NCBI RefSeq assembly: GCF_014905175.1
Contig: NC_057792.1
Span: forward strand, 17,924,963-17,988,962
Reading direction: 5' to 3'
DNA from: Aphidius gifuensis
Lineage: Eukaryota > Arthropoda > Insecta > Hymenoptera > Braconidae
Length of the DNA stretch: 64,000 bases
Part shown: positions 1 through 12,881 of the stretch, piece by piece
How the letters are laid out: every line of letters starts with the position of its first letter
How positions within the stretch are numbered: the first letter of the stretch is position 1
Translations under genes and position numbers: made by a program
The notes under the pieces: model-generated
What the model saw: only the letters and a program-made list of their open reading frames with translations
Database searches by the model: none
What the model was told of the DNA's origin: nothing

Positions 1-2082
1 AAATGTCCATGGTAAAACATTTCTAAAAATAATATATAGATATAAATATTATTTTCAAGTAAAAGTAAATATAATTAATTAGACTTACCCATTATTGGGA
101 AAATCATCTGGTAGATCATTGGAAGAACAAGGAAACACTGCAGGTGGATTATTATCTTGGCTATCTCTGCTATTTTGACTAAATGAACTACACCAACTAT
201 TTAAACTCATATTTGAACTAACTGAACTCAATGTAACAAGTGATTCATTTTCAAACATAGCATTATCAAGTTGACAATCACTGTCATTACGAAGTACAGG
301 ATGCCTTGTTCTTAAATGTCTTGAATTAACACTAAATTCTTCATCTTGTATATGTTTTAAAAAGAAAAAACAAAAAAAAAATATTTCTTCACCTTTACTT
401 AAACGATCTTGAAGATCATGACCAAATAATAACCAATCATATGCTATTGTAAAATATAATATTTGTAAATGATCTAATTTTTTATGTATAACACCATCAG
501 CCCATAATGAAATTCGTAATAATGAAACAAATAATGGTGTTCTATCCCAACCTGTAATTATTTTATATTTTACATTATTTATTTATTTATTTTTGCTTTT
601 AAATGATTAAATAAATACTTACCAGAAATACAGTGTATCAACATTCCGCTACTGCTATCATTAAGATATCTCAATATGAGTTTTAAATAATTTTGTGATA
701 ATTTAATAAGATCCCAATCTTGATACTGATCCCAATTGACTTTCAATTGATTTGATATAATATCTTCTGGTACATCAATTTGTGCATCAACATGAGTTTG
801 TGACCAATCAAATACAAGACCTTTTGCTTGATAATCATGTTCACGAAATTCTTTAAAAAATTCACATCCTGGATAAGGCAATGCAATTATTTTAAATGAT
901 TTATATCTATTGGCTTTGTCAACTTTTTCAGATGATGTAACACTAAAACAAAACAAAAATAAGTATTATTAAATTATTAATAATATGTAATGCTATTTTA
1001 AATTAAATAAATTATCAAAATATATATTTACTTTACTCCAAATTTAACTTTTTTCTTTTCCACCATAAAATCAATAATATTACCAACATTTAAAGTTTTT
1101 AATAATTTAATATCTTGATTTCTAACTTTATCAAATAACTGCCAATCACTCATAACTGAATCACCACCATCATCACCATCAGCAGTATCAACATCACCAT
1201 TACCATTACCGCTTGCTTCATCAATTTGTTCATCACAATTACCACCACCACCAGCACCACCAGTTTCATTACTATTAAATAAATAATTAAGTCCAGAACG
1301 ACCATATATTTCTGGACCACCAGATAATGTTGCTGATCTACATATATTTCTTCCTTTATATAATATTACAGGCAAAGGAAATCTTGAACGACATCTTGCA
1401 AATCTAGCACTTTTAATTAGTTCTTTTAATTTATTTGGATCATCCATACTTTCATATATTGTTTCAGATGTACGTTGTAAGGGTGGTGGTGTATCACACA
1501 TATGTGGATTTCTATGTTTTTCATTTTCAAGTATAATAAGATGACTTGGATAATGAGCACTAAGATCACCACCAACGTTATTTATCACTGAGTGTGTGTA
1601 ATCGAGGTCAGCAAGTAACAAACATTTTTGCATTATTCCTTGACCCTGAAAATAATTTATATCATCAACAAGGAAATATAAATTAATAGAAATTAATAAA
1701 TATAATTATTAATAACAACCAAGAAATATTATTATTATTTATCATGTTGATCAATTGCCAGGTAAATGGTTTTTATATTTATTTAAATAGCAAATAAATA
1801 TTATTTATTAAACCGGTTGATAAAAGTGAAATTAATTCACTGAGAAAGTTTACTTTCATGCTCCATTTAAACTAATACTTGTTTATTTTATATTATCATT
1901 ATTTTTCAAGATGATTAGAAATTGAATATTTCGCAATTTACCTTAAACACTTGACCAACAAATTTTATATATTTTATTGATAAACATATATTTACCACAC
2001 AATCAGCATCTTTGGCTCTGTATGTATTTTTTGAAAAATAAACAAGCAATTGATTTAAATCCTGTGTTGTAATATCAGTCAT
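1..2082 (-). CDS. EDTP: Myotubularin-related phosphatase MTMR14 / EDTP (3' end outside window)
   Basis: Phosphoinositide 3-phosphatase of the MTMR14 (Jumpy) / fly egg-derived tyrosine phosphatase type; the family removes 3-phosphates from PI3P and PI(3,5)P2 and restrains autophagy. Five exons were assembled: 1996-2082, 1032-1645, 623-942, 89-551 and 1-22 (cut by the edge). They give 502 codons in one open frame with consistent phases. The N-terminus has the family pattern with YRAKDAD near residue 25 and DYTHSVINN after it. KFGVNVTSSEKVDK spans the exon 2/3 junction near residue 233. PYPGCEFF follows. The C-X5-R catalytic loop HCISGWDR (Cys338, Arg344) is split by the exon 3/4 intron. A region near residue 400 (GEEIFFFCFFFLKHI) matches the conserved segment after the active site. 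An acidic, Ser/Asn-rich stretch follows. The start ATG at 2082 is the first in frame. Family assignment is strong; the C-terminal end is unseen. Confidence 0.93.
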
Positions 2083-4396
2083 GATGTCGTTGAATTATTT
2101 AAACCGCAAAAAAAATAAAATTTATAAAAATAAATAAATAAAAAAATTATACTTTATTTGATATAAATTATTGTTAAATATAAATCAATAAATAAAATTT
2201 ATCTTTGTAATGAATATATCAGTTTGTTGTTGATAAAAAATTTTAACAATCACTGACTCGATATTTTAACCAGTAACACTTGATTTTAATCACTTTAAAT
2301 ATAAAATTGTTTATCATAAAATTGTTTTTTTATATTAAATATTGTAAACAATATAATGATAATAACATTACAGTAATGAACACTCCAGGAAACTATTTAT
2401 TTAGCAACTATTTATAAATAAATAACTATGTTTTTTTTTTTTATATAATTAATTAACAATATTTAGATATTTTTTCATGATTGTTAATTTTTTATTACTC
2501 ATCATCTTTTCTCATGTTGGATATTTTTTATAGCCCAATAATCCATTGTTAATCTGAAAATAAAAGATTTATATTTAAAATAATAGTTATACAATTCAAA
2601 TGATTAAATTAATTAATTTATTTTTTGGTCATTATAAAGCCAATAATATGTCAACATCAAAGGACAGTATAAAACAGTTATAAAAGGTTTCTCCTCTCGC
2701 CTACTTGTTCACCTCTCTTGGCCTACATTTGCTCCAAAAAAATACCAAAACAATCAACAACACTAGCTCAAGTAAAAAAAATAAAACAAAAAAAATATCA
2801 TTGCAAGAATTTATCAATGATATTAATAATTTTTATAAACGTCATTGACATGTTGGATAAATTTTTGCAATATGTTTTGATATCGCGTGTGTGTAGAGAA
2901 CGGCATGACAGCTGACATAACCTCTTTTTCAAAACTGGTTCATGGTCTATCTACACAATAAAAATAATGTCAATTCATCATTCTAAATAACTCGAACTTA
3001 AATTATTATATTTCGAGTTATTAGTTGATAATAATTATTAAAAAATTTAATTTATTATAAGGATATAATTATTGTTAATTTTTAAGACAAAAAAAAATTG
3101 TTTAGGTTTAAATAACGGAGTAAAATTTTCATCAGGTCAATCAATCAACATTGAGGCCAACCTGTCTCGTGCATTCGAACATTTCTTGTTGTTAAAAACA
3201 GCAACCTGGGTCCAGCCAGTCAGCCAGTCTCCGCCCAGGAAAAAAAATATATTTTTATATTATCTTGATGATTCACAATTTTTTTCTACCACCCAAATAT
3301 AAAAAACTTGATTCTATTTTTATAAAAAAAATTAATTTTTCAAGGAAATATAAAAAATTTGCTGTCACTGATCGCGTCGTGATTTGACTTTTTATTTTAT
3401 CCTTTTTTTTTTTTTTTTCAAAATATATTTACGTAAACGTCGCAATTTAATGAACTTTTTTTTGCACTAACAGATGTTTTAGTAACATGATTTTTAGAAT
3501 AATAAAAATATTATAATTTAATGTGTTTTGTTGTCAAGAAAAAAAAAATATATATATAAAAAAACCTCGTGTTCACATACGGTTTAATAGTCGTACGTTA
3601 TCAGTAGCATACAGACGACAATGAACGGAGATAACGACAACGTATTTTATTAAATTTATAACGCATGAATGCACCAGTATGTATGAAGATGTACAATGTA
3701 CATTTCAATGAGTTTACTGGTTTTTAAATAAAGAGGGCAGCATGTACTTGATGATGCATCCATGATAATTATCATTTTCCTGCTGTGATTTTTCTAAAGG
3801 CTCAAGATCTCTCCCTGGGGGAGAGACGCCCTTCAAATTGTCATGTCACTCTTGGAGTTTATAAAATATTTATTTGCATTTATGTAACAATTGTATTTGT
3901 CAATATGCTTATTTTTTTATACATTCCCGCTTTTATGTGACGTCAACAACAACAACCAATCAGTTGTTATTAAAAAAAAATATTTTTTGCAAATTGAGAT
4001 TATTGCTGGCCATTGATTGGCTGGTTAATTGGTCAGCATGCTGATTTTTCTCATCAAATTTAAATAAATGCACTAAAAAATCAAATAATATTTTTCTTAA
4101 ATGTATTTTTTATTATTAATAATAAAAAAAAAAAAAAAACAGCTGTACACAAAATTTTATTATAAATATTTTAAATTTTTTTCCAACTTGTAGTCATTTA
4201 TCCAGAAAATTTTCACTAAGTCTTAAAGAGACGCACACACAAGTAAAAATAAAAATATATTAAATACAAATTTATTTTTATTTTTATTATTATTTAGACT
4301 TATTATATACGGATCTTTTGCGTGGCATTAATTATTAATTAATAATAATAAAAAATAATGATATAAAATTGAGTAGTGGTGTTTAATAAGTGATGT
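2083..4396. other. Intergenic region between EDTP and casp
   Basis: About 2.3 kb with no supportable gene. It presumably holds the EDTP promoter (the gene reads leftward from 2082) and the 3' flank of casp. Short open frames at 2718-2915 and 3072-3302 have low-complexity, non-domain translations. Two less AT-rich patches stand out: about 3120-3240 and 3570-3850. The second contains a perfect 7-bp inverted repeat (ctctccc / gggagag, 3809-3825). Poly-A/T tracts of 10-18 bases recur. Confidence 0.6.
3809..3825. repeat. Perfect short inverted repeat, GC-rich
   Basis: Arms ctctccc (3809-3815) and gggagag (3819-3825) flank a 3-base loop tgg. The stem is GC-rich in a region otherwise near 80% AT. 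It lies between two minus-strand genes. No function is assigned. Confidence 0.6.
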
Positions 4397-6912
4397 TTAT
4401 CGTTCTTCAAGTATCAATGTTTCTTGTGGATGAAATTTAAGATCAGAAAATGATAAATTTGTATCCAATGTTGTGAGATCTTTTCTAGGCCAACTTAATA
4501 AAATTTTATATTCATCATGAGGATAACCCTCGACAATAAGATAATTAATCAATACTTGTAATTTAGTATCTGGTAAAAATCTACGTTCCAATAATTTACC
4601 ACCAGGTATACGTACTTTAATTTTATAAATATTATCAATTGTATCATCTGGTTCTGCTGGTAAACTTGATTCAACAGATGTTCTAATTGATTCTTTTCTT
4701 GCTTCTTCAAGCATTCTTTCATTTTCAGCTTTTTCTTTTAATTGTTTTTCAATTTTAATTTGTAATAATTTAGCTTCTTCTTTAGCTCTATCAGCATCTA
4801 AACTTTCTTGATATGCTTTATCTTGTTCTTGTTTAACAAGTTCACGTGCTTGTCTTTCTTCTTCAGCATTAATATCAACACGTCTTTGGTCTTGAAATAC
4901 ATCAACAGCATGTATTAAATTTGTTAATAAATCATTAACACCAACATTACCATGTACAATTGTAAATATATCTGTTGTTGAACGTAAACGCATTATTATA
5001 ATTAAAACTGGAAATGTATCAATATCAATAGTACGTATTGTTTCAGCTGCCATAATACCAAGTGTTGATTGTACAGTATTTAAAAATTTTTGTTTATTCA
5101 TATCAAATGTAAAATCCCATCCATAAACAACAAAATTTTCAGCTAATAATTGTAGTACTGTTTCACAACCAAGTAATTGTGTACAAAATACATTTGATAA
5201 TACACTATTATCATGATGTAAATAAACACCAAGTAATTTTCTATCTTTTGCTGATGTTAAACATGATTCTTTAATGGCATCTTCAAATTTACCATTAAAA
5301 AAATTTGGATGTGATGGACCATAACGTATTTCAAATTCTTTTGAAAAATGTATTGTACCAATAACTTCATCACTATTATTATCTGGTATTAAACGTTGTA
5401 CACGTGGTGTACTTATATTATCAATAAATATATCATCCTCAATTAAAAATGAACCAGGTGTATCTTCAAATTCTTCAATATCTTCAATATCAGAATTATC
5501 ACTGTCAGCAATATCAACAATTTCATTTATATTTTTTTTATCTTTATCTTTTAATTTTGATTTATCAGTATCTTGTAATTTTGATACTGTTAAACTATGC
5601 TCTGGATAATTAATACCACTTGCTGCTAGTAATGTACTGTCATCTGTAACACTATTTGGCCAACCTTTCCATTCTTGTTTTCTAACTGGCACATCATTTA
5701 ATGCATGTACACCAGCTTTAACATCTCTCACTGTTTGAGTACCAGGAAATGGTAAATTATATTTTTTATTTTGTATTTTATCTGTTATTTTTAACATATA
5801 ATTTCTTGTTAAACGTTCTGACATTGGTACTCTGTAAAAGTTAAGAAAATAAATTATTAATACATATTATTAAAGGATTGAGAATGGAAAAAAAAATATA
5901 ACATACACTTCTGAGCTAGAATCACCAGCTTCAAGTTCAACAAGTGGTGTTGATGGTTTTAAAAATAGTATATTAATACCACGTGGTAAATTGAGAGATT
6001 TTAAAATTGTTGATGATGATGCTGGTTCTTTTTTCCAACCATCAAGTTGATGTTGACATGATACAACTTTTAATTTTTCACAAACTTGAGCTTTTAAATC
6101 ACCTTAAAAAACAACAAATAAATATTAATATTTAATATAATTAACACAGTAATTAAAACTTACCAACTGTACATTGATCTGATATATTTATTTTAATTGT
6201 TTTATCTAAAAAATGAATTTTAAATTTCAATAGAGTTGAATCTGTTACTTTGCTTGTGCCTGGTTTTATTATAGTCACATCATCTGTTGTTGTTGTAGTT
6301 GTTGTTGTTGTTGTTGTTGTTGTTGAATTATTTTTTGTCGTATCAGCCATATTTGTTGTTGATGTTGATGTTGATGATGATGATCGTTTTATGACAGGTA
6401 CACCATCAACAAATGCTTCAATCATCTCAACATCAGGACTCACTTCAGATGGTAATTGTTGAGTGTCATGATGCACAACTTTATTAAGTGCTGACTGTAA
6501 TTATTAATAAATTATTAATTAGCTTTTATATTGTTTATTTAAATAAAAAAAGGTAATTAATTTTCTTTCATAAAACATAATTTTATTTTACCACAAGATC
6601 CCAGTTACTATTTTCAAGATGCATTATTGCTTCACCAATGTCATCGATTCCAGAACAAGCCTATAAACAAAAAAAATATTTTTTTATTAACTCTATTGTT
6701 TCATTGTTTAATTGTTTGTTAGCTGGTTTGTTTTTTCATAATTTTTTTGATATATATTTAAGTAGTTTATTAGATTCTTTGTGATGCTGGGTTAATAGCA
6801 ATGTCATTCTTAACAGATGTAACCTTAAAGCAATTGTATTTTGGAAACACAAAAAAAAATCAAACATATTCACCTGGAAATCAGCTAGTGTTATCTCACG
6901 ATCGTCTGCCAT
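4397..6912 (-). CDS. casp: FAS-associated factor 1 homologue (Caspar)
   Basis: UBA-UBL-UAS-UBX adaptor that links ubiquitinated clients to p97/VCP; fly Caspar blocks Relish/NF-kB activation in the IMD pathway. Five exons: 6874-6912, 6592-6660, 6164-6494, 5907-6102 and 4397-5831, giving 689 aa (human FAF1 650). Residues 1-45 form a UBA-like domain (ITLADFQACSGIDD..AIMHLENSNWDL). Residues about 75-110 are a Ser/Thr/Asn linker with a polythreonine tract. UBL-type segments lie near 122-195 and 222-300, followed by an acidic linker. The UAS domain lies near 345-490 (FEIRYGPSHPNFF, CETVLQLLAENFVVYGWDF). A long charged coiled coil follows. A C-terminal UBX domain (about 612-689) ends at PQETLILEER. 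The usual FPR turn of UBX domains, which contacts p97, reads WPR here. The start is the first ATG in the exon holding MADDREITLADF. Confidence 0.93.
6285..6325. repeat. (GTT/AAC)n microsatellite inside casp coding exon 3
   Basis: A nearly perfect trinucleotide run. On the coding (minus) strand it reads ACA/ACT repeats and encodes about 13 consecutive threonines in the linker between the UBA-like and first ubiquitin-like domains. Being in frame, length changes would alter only linker length. The same run gives a spurious valine-rich frame on the plus strand. Confidence 0.9.
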
Positions 6913-7532
6913 CATTATTTTTTGTATTAACTTATTATTTATTTATTATTTATGTTGACTAATATTTATTCAATTTTTTATTTATTTTTATTAAAAATTT
7001 ATTTGAATAAATGCTGATGGTTTATATCAATCTTTTGTTTTATGTATTTTTTTTTTTTATATATAGTGATTATGCGATGTTGTTTCCAGTAAAGTTTCTT
7101 CTTTTGGCATCATGTCGTTGCAGTCGACAAATTTATTTTCTCTTTTTTTATATTTTTTTTCTCTGTCTTTCAGGTAATTCTGGCGCTATTGATCAATTCC
7201 TCTCTTCAATAAATTCAAAATTCGAAAAAGTTTAAAGCTCTCATTTATTAAATGAAATTAAAAAAAAACTGAAATAAATGTACTAATATTTAACAAGATT
7301 TATTTCTTCTAATATTATAATTAAAGCTAAATAAAATTGTAAAATTAGTAATCATTAAATAAATTATAAAAATAACTATTAAAAATTTTTTTTTTTATTT
7401 TTATTTTAAATTCAAGAATATTAGCAACAAAAAAATAAATAATTTATATTTTATTGAATTTTTTAACATTATTTAACTATGAGAAACAAAAAAAAAAAAG
7501 TTGTTAGAAATTTTTCTATTTAAAATTTAAAA
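6913..7532. other. Spacer upstream of casp
   Basis: 620 bases between the casp start codon and the stop of the next minus-strand gene. It should hold the casp promoter/5'UTR and the 3'UTR of the neighbour. A plus-strand stretch at 7011-7235 is open and contains a canonical-looking acceptor (tctgtctttcag at about 7160-7171) followed by about 20 codons, but nothing links to it, so it is not called a gene. Confidence 0.5.
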
Positions 7533-9982
7533 TTATCCTTTTGAAAACCAATTCATTTTTGAAAATATTCCAGTATTTTGTTCTTCTGTTTTTTCTTTAG
7601 TATCATTGTTCACTTGATTGACTTCGATTTGTGTATTTTTAATTTTTAAAATAACTGTGTCAAGTTTATCATTTGTATCTTGACTATCATCATTCTCTAA
7701 ATAATTTGAATAATCAATAGACAACAATTTCAATCCTACAAATCCTCCAAAACCATCAACACCTTTGCAGTACGTTCCAATACCACCAATAGGTGTTGGT
7801 GGGTTTGTTACAATTTCTTGAATGTCAAAATATGGAACAGTAGTTTGACTAAGATCTTTTCTAAAATCACTTGGTTGAAATTTAACAAAATTTAAACCAG
7901 CTTTACTCAGTATTTTTTGTTGTTTTTCATGAGGCGTTAATTCTGGTAGATCAGCTTCTTTCAATATAATTTCATTCCTAAAAATAATACATATTTTTGT
8001 CTCATAAAAAAACGACAATAAATAATTAAACAAAATAAATATTACCTTTCACGATTTTCATTTAACGAAGGTGATGCAAAAGTGTCTATTCCATTTTCTC
8101 CTTTTCCATAGACATTCAGGATTATTTCACCATTAACATCATCACCAAAACCAACACCTAAAATTTAAAATTATACAATTTATTCCAACAAATAATGGCT
8201 TATCTATTTGATGAAAATAAAATTGCCCAAACCAGTTACTAATGATCCCCTTGGCAGCACAACATCATCCAGACTAAATGAACGATTATCACGAGTAACA
8301 ACACGAGTTAAATTAAAATCTTCAATTGCATTTTTCCATCTTACAGTTGTTGGATCAACACGAGTTTCATTAACAAGTTGTCCTTCTTGTATTTCAATAT
8401 ACAATACACTGTTTATAATTCTCCATCGAATTCCAGTTACAACACTTGAATATTTAAAATTATAAGTAACGAAAAATTAAAGTAAAATTTAAAAACAAAA
8501 TTAAAAATATACTCACTAGCCAATTGTAGCTTCAGCTCGTTGTAAGCTCAATCTTCTAACAGTATTATTTCTATTAACATTATCAACCCAACACATAAGT
8601 TTGATAAATTTATAATCAATATGTTTCAAATCCATATCAGCTCTTCCAAATTTATCATCAATAATTTTATATTTTTTAAAAAATATACTGCTGTACATTC
8701 TTTCTGTATTTTTTATCTGTAAAATATTATTTCATTTAAACTGAATGATAATTAAATATCAATATTGTAATACTAACATCATGAAATATTTGAGCATCAC
8801 CATTATACTGTTCAGTACAATTAAATAAAGATTCATTTCTTTTTTCAAAATTTTTATAATCAAATTCTCCAAGGATACCATATGAATACCAGTGACATAA
8901 TGATGAATCATCTTTACACATTTCGTCAATCATGCTATAATATACAAGACGATTGAAAAATATTGGCTGCATAAAATTGGTAAAACGATCGTAATTATCA
9001 CCTGTTAAATAAATTAACAAAACAATTAAACACTTATAAAAATTTTAAACACTTTTAAACAAATTTTGAACCTCGTTTGTATTCAGCTGGATCACATGGT
9101 CTAATGTCCTTGGGTATTTGATCCAACACAACTTTAGTTTGATGCAATAATTTATTACTATCATGATTAAATAATTTTATAGTTTCCATTAAATATATTT
9201 TCCATTGTTTTGCTGTTAAAAATAAAGCAAAATTTGTTAAAAATATATATGATCAATTTGAATTGGCAAGTATGTACCTTCTGGATATTTTTGTTTTACA
9301 TAAAAATTGTATTTTCTTGTGCAAGCAAGCAATATCATGAGGTAACTTTTAGCAATAATGCTGACAATGTATTTTGATGCTTCGTATACTTTTGTTTGAA
9401 TTGAGACAGTATTATTGCAATTATTATTTTCAATGTCATTCTAAAATTAAAAAGTGAATTATTAAGTTAAATTATATTTGTTTTATTATTTTAGATAGTT
9501 ACCTGATTAACATTAATTTCTTTGATGATAAAATCAGATATAAATTCTGATAAATCAGTTCTGTATTTACTCGTTGGAACTATTAATGTTTCAATAATTT
9601 TATTTGTTATTTCTGATGGACATGAATCAACCAAACAATTATAACATTCATTTTCATAGCAGCTATCAAAAAATGATAGTAACTTTTGATAATTTTTTAT
9701 ATCTGAATAATTAATTGAAAATTTTCTAAGCTCTTCAATTGAGTCACTTGATAGATTCGTTATTTTTTCTTCCAATTGATTTATCGTTGTTATTAATTCT
9801 TCGGGATTAATAGGATCATCAATATTTTTTTCTAATGTTTGATTTACAAACGAATCAATTCCACTCCATACTGATACCAATGTCTCGTGTTTAAAAATAT
9901 TTTTACCCTCAATATTATTTATTCTAATGAAAAATAAAATTATTGAAAACAAAAAAAAATTTACTACTTTTAGGTATATCAT
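7533..9982 (-). CDS. Secreted insect protein, possibly DUF4803 family
   Basis: Eight exons were assembled: 9503-9982, 9278-9440, 9072-9212, 8778-9001, 8517-8716, 8233-8444, 8046-8157 and 7533-7977. Phases agree at every junction and the product is 658 aa. It begins with a hydrophobic signal peptide (about residues 1-26, core FFLFSIILFFI) and has many Asn-X-Ser/Thr sites, pointing to secretion. There is no membrane segment. Cysteines cluster near 110-120 (ENECYNCLVDSC). Residues about 404-430 read VVTGIRWR..LYIEIQEGQL followed by VRWK. Near 470-480 comes LVTGVGFGDD. From memory this two-part pattern is typical of the insect family of unknown function DUF4803, but that name is tentative. The exon 3 donor (GTTCAA) and exon 6 donor (GTTTGG) are weak, but the frame and residues on both sides support them. 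Molecular function unknown. Confidence 0.8.
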
Positions 9983-10318
9983 TTTAAACAGTATTTTATT
10001 GTCATTTATAATTATTTTTACACAAAATTATTAAATGACTATTTTCGATGCTTTATAATCTTTAAGGATTTTTTTTTTTATCGAAATTATTTGTGATATA
10101 TTTATATACACTTGATCAAACTCAACGTAATGTATTTACTTTAATTAAATATTAAATAATTTCAATGATGTTTTTTTTATAAAATTAATTACATTAAACA
10201 TCTGTTTAAATACAAAAAAAAAAAAAAATTATTCTTATACAAAAAGCACGCATTGAAACAATAATAATTAAAATATACGTAAATTCCATATGCAAACATA
10301 TCCAACCAATATATTACT
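9983..10318. other. Spacer between the secreted protein and the Ig-domain gene
   Basis: 336 bases, poly-A/T rich. It was read specifically for missing exons of the upstream truncated Ig gene on the minus strand. One acceptor-like string (TTTAAACAG) occurs, but in the required phase it runs into a stop after two codons. No Ig or FnIII-like coding sequence is seen. Confidence 0.6.
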
Positions 10319-11646
10319 CTACATAATTAAATTTGAGTTAATAATAATTGTTGTATCAGTAATTAATTTACCATTATAAAGCCATTTAATTTCTGGTCTT
10401 GGTGTGCCTTGTGCTTGACATTGAAATGTCACATTTTCATTTTCTTTGGTAATAATAATTTCTGGTTTAATTGTAAAGTACGGTTTTTCTTGAACGAAAA
10501 TATTAATTGCATTGTATATTGAATGAACAGTACAAGAATAAATTGCTTGATCATCAATTGTAATATTTCTAATGAGCAATGATTTATTACTATTACGTAA
10601 TGAATAATGATCTGAATTATCAATCAATTCAGCATTATTTTTATGCCAGCTTAATTTTGGTATTGGAGTTCCACCAAATATACAAAACAATTCTACATCA
10701 TCACCAGCCAACGCAGCAATATTTCGACTAACATATTGTTTTTTTGGTGGATAATAAACATGTTTATTTGTTGAATTTAATTTTATTACATCAACAAAAT
10801 ATTTATTAACTTCTTGATAAATATTTTGATTATCCAATACAGCATAACACATGTAACAAAATTTTTTTGATCCATCTTGTTCTGTTAAATTGGAGAACCA
10901 CAAGGTACCAGTTGGATCAACAGTTATTCTTGAACTGTAATTTCTTGAAATTCTAGTTGTTGTATTATCTTCTGGATAATACAAAAACCAAATTATTCTT
11001 GGTGATGGATAAGATTCAGGCTTGTTACCATCTGGTTTATTACAGTCAATACCAAATGGCTCACCTTCTTTACCAGTCAGTATTAATTTTCCATTATCTT
11101 CTTTTGAAATATCATTTATATATGTTTTTCTGACGAATACAGAATTTGATATTGCGATTCCGTATTTATTTTCTGCAAAACACTGATATTGTCCTTGATC
11201 AACTTCACTGGGAATTCGAAATATCAAAGTACCATTTTCTGGTAATGGAAATATACGATTATCGTAATCTTGATAGTCAAATTTTTCACCATTTTTTTTC
11301 CAATAATATCTGTGTAAATATTATTTTGTTAATTAAATATTTAATTAGTTTAATTTTAAAAAATATTTTTTATACATACATTGGAGATGGTTCACCTTCT
11401 GCTTGACATGCTATTTTAAATGGCGAGTGAGGTTGCTCTGGTTTTGCAACTGTAAACAATAACTCTTCAGCTTGTGGATGAACTACAATTCTTGGTGGTG
11501 ATTCAACTAATTAATTTTCAAAAAAAAATACAATTTTATTTATATTTTTTAAATAATAAATAAGATAGTTTTTAAATTTTTAAATTTATTTAAAACTTAC
11601 GTTTAGCTGTTACACTTGTTACTATTATTATTAGCAATAAAATCAT
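10319..11646 (-). CDS. Secreted neuroglian/hemolin-like Ig protein, ends inside fourth Ig domain
   Basis: Three exons: 11601-11646, 11380-11506 and 10319-11309, giving 387 aa. A signal peptide (MILLLIIIVTSVTA) is followed by C2-type Ig domains with cysteine pairs C49-C101, C147-C209 or C212, and C267-C317. A fourth domain starts with C355 in the FQCQAQGTPRPEIKWLYNGK pattern, then the frame stops about 20 residues later, before the second cysteine. Motifs DQGQYQCFAENKYG, TLWFSNLTEQD, YVSRNIAAL and LFCIFGGTPIPKLSW follow the order of the first Ig domains of neuroglian (L1-CAM family). There are no FnIII repeats, transmembrane segment or ankyrin-binding tail. A donor-like G/GTAAAT at 10370-10372 could join to a further exon, but none was found before the next gene. 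It is a truncated neuroglian paralogue, a hemolin-like secreted form, or a decaying copy. Confidence 0.82.
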
Positions 11647-12881
11647 TTTGAATTATTGTTTTCTTGAAAGAAGAAAATAAACAACTAAATTATACTCTTG
11701 TTTCGATTGAATATTTAAACACGAAAACACGAAAAATTGTGGCGTGATATTTTAATTACTTTTATAAAAAATTAATCGATTATATTTCAGATAAAATTTG
11801 AGGAAAAAAAATATATTTAGAGCTAATACATTAGCCACTCGAGTCTGACAAAAACTAATCTATTTTATTTGTGTTATAGTTTTAAAGTCAATTATGAAAA
11901 TGATATTTTTGATATCAATTGAGATTGGATTTTTAGAAGCCTGAATATTTGATCAAGCAAATGAAATATATTTTTTTTTTTTTATCTGTTTCGTTATCAC
12001 TGTCATCATAAATAATAATTTTAGCAAAATTATACTCTTGACTTGTTTTTATTCAAATTAGTATGTATATTCAAATAAATTTATTGAATTACGAAAAATT
12101 AATTTTTATTTTTAACTTTAGCTAAATAACATAGAGCCAATTTTGTTAATTTTTAAAAAATTTTAATTATCTCTAAAAAAAATTTCTCCATTACCAAATA
12201 AATAAAATTAAAATAAATAAAATTGAAATTTTTCATTTAAATAATCAATACAAAAATATTTTAAATATTTTTTTATGTTCCAACAAATGATAATGAATTT
12301 TAACAGTATAATTTTCTGTTACATATATAGAAACTCTAATCTCAAACTGTGGTGGTTTTGTAAGTTCATCATTTCAGTTGAGTTAACACTAGAAACATGA
12401 ACAATTATGAAATTATCCAGGAACTAGAATTGTTATCACTGTGGGTATAAGTCAAATTTATTTATATAAAAATTCATATCTCTACACAATGCTCTTGACT
12501 CGTGTCAGATATAATTTAATCCCAAAAAAAATATATATTTAATTATTTATATCGAATATTATATATACAATATTATCAAACAAAAAAAATATCCAATATA
12601 ATTATTATTATCTTTATTTTAATTGCATTAATTATACAGTATTTTCAATTGAAAGATTTTTTTTATTATTCAACCTTGATGATAACAACGAGTTTATTTT
12701 AAAATTCAAAAATAATTTTTATTAAACATTTTATGCAATATGCAAATAAAAATAATAATAATAATTATTATTTATTATTTTTATTATATTTTTGGATGGT
12801 CAATAAATGCATGTGTATATGTTCTATTGTGATAACAACATTGAAAGCTATTTCATATGGCTTTCATCTCATTCAGTAAAC

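Noticed and set aside
6250..6462. Plus-strand valine-rich frame
   Set aside because: It is the reverse of casp exon 3, produced by the (GTT)n run.
7011..7235. Plus-strand frame ending NSGAIDQFLSSINSKFEKV behind an acceptor-like site
   Set aside because: The upstream part is Phe/Tyr-rich low complexity, no partner exon is visible and it overlaps the casp upstream region.
8208..8465. Plus-strand 85-codon frame
   Set aside because: It lies opposite exon 6 of the secreted-protein gene, whose phases and residues are well supported on the minus strand.
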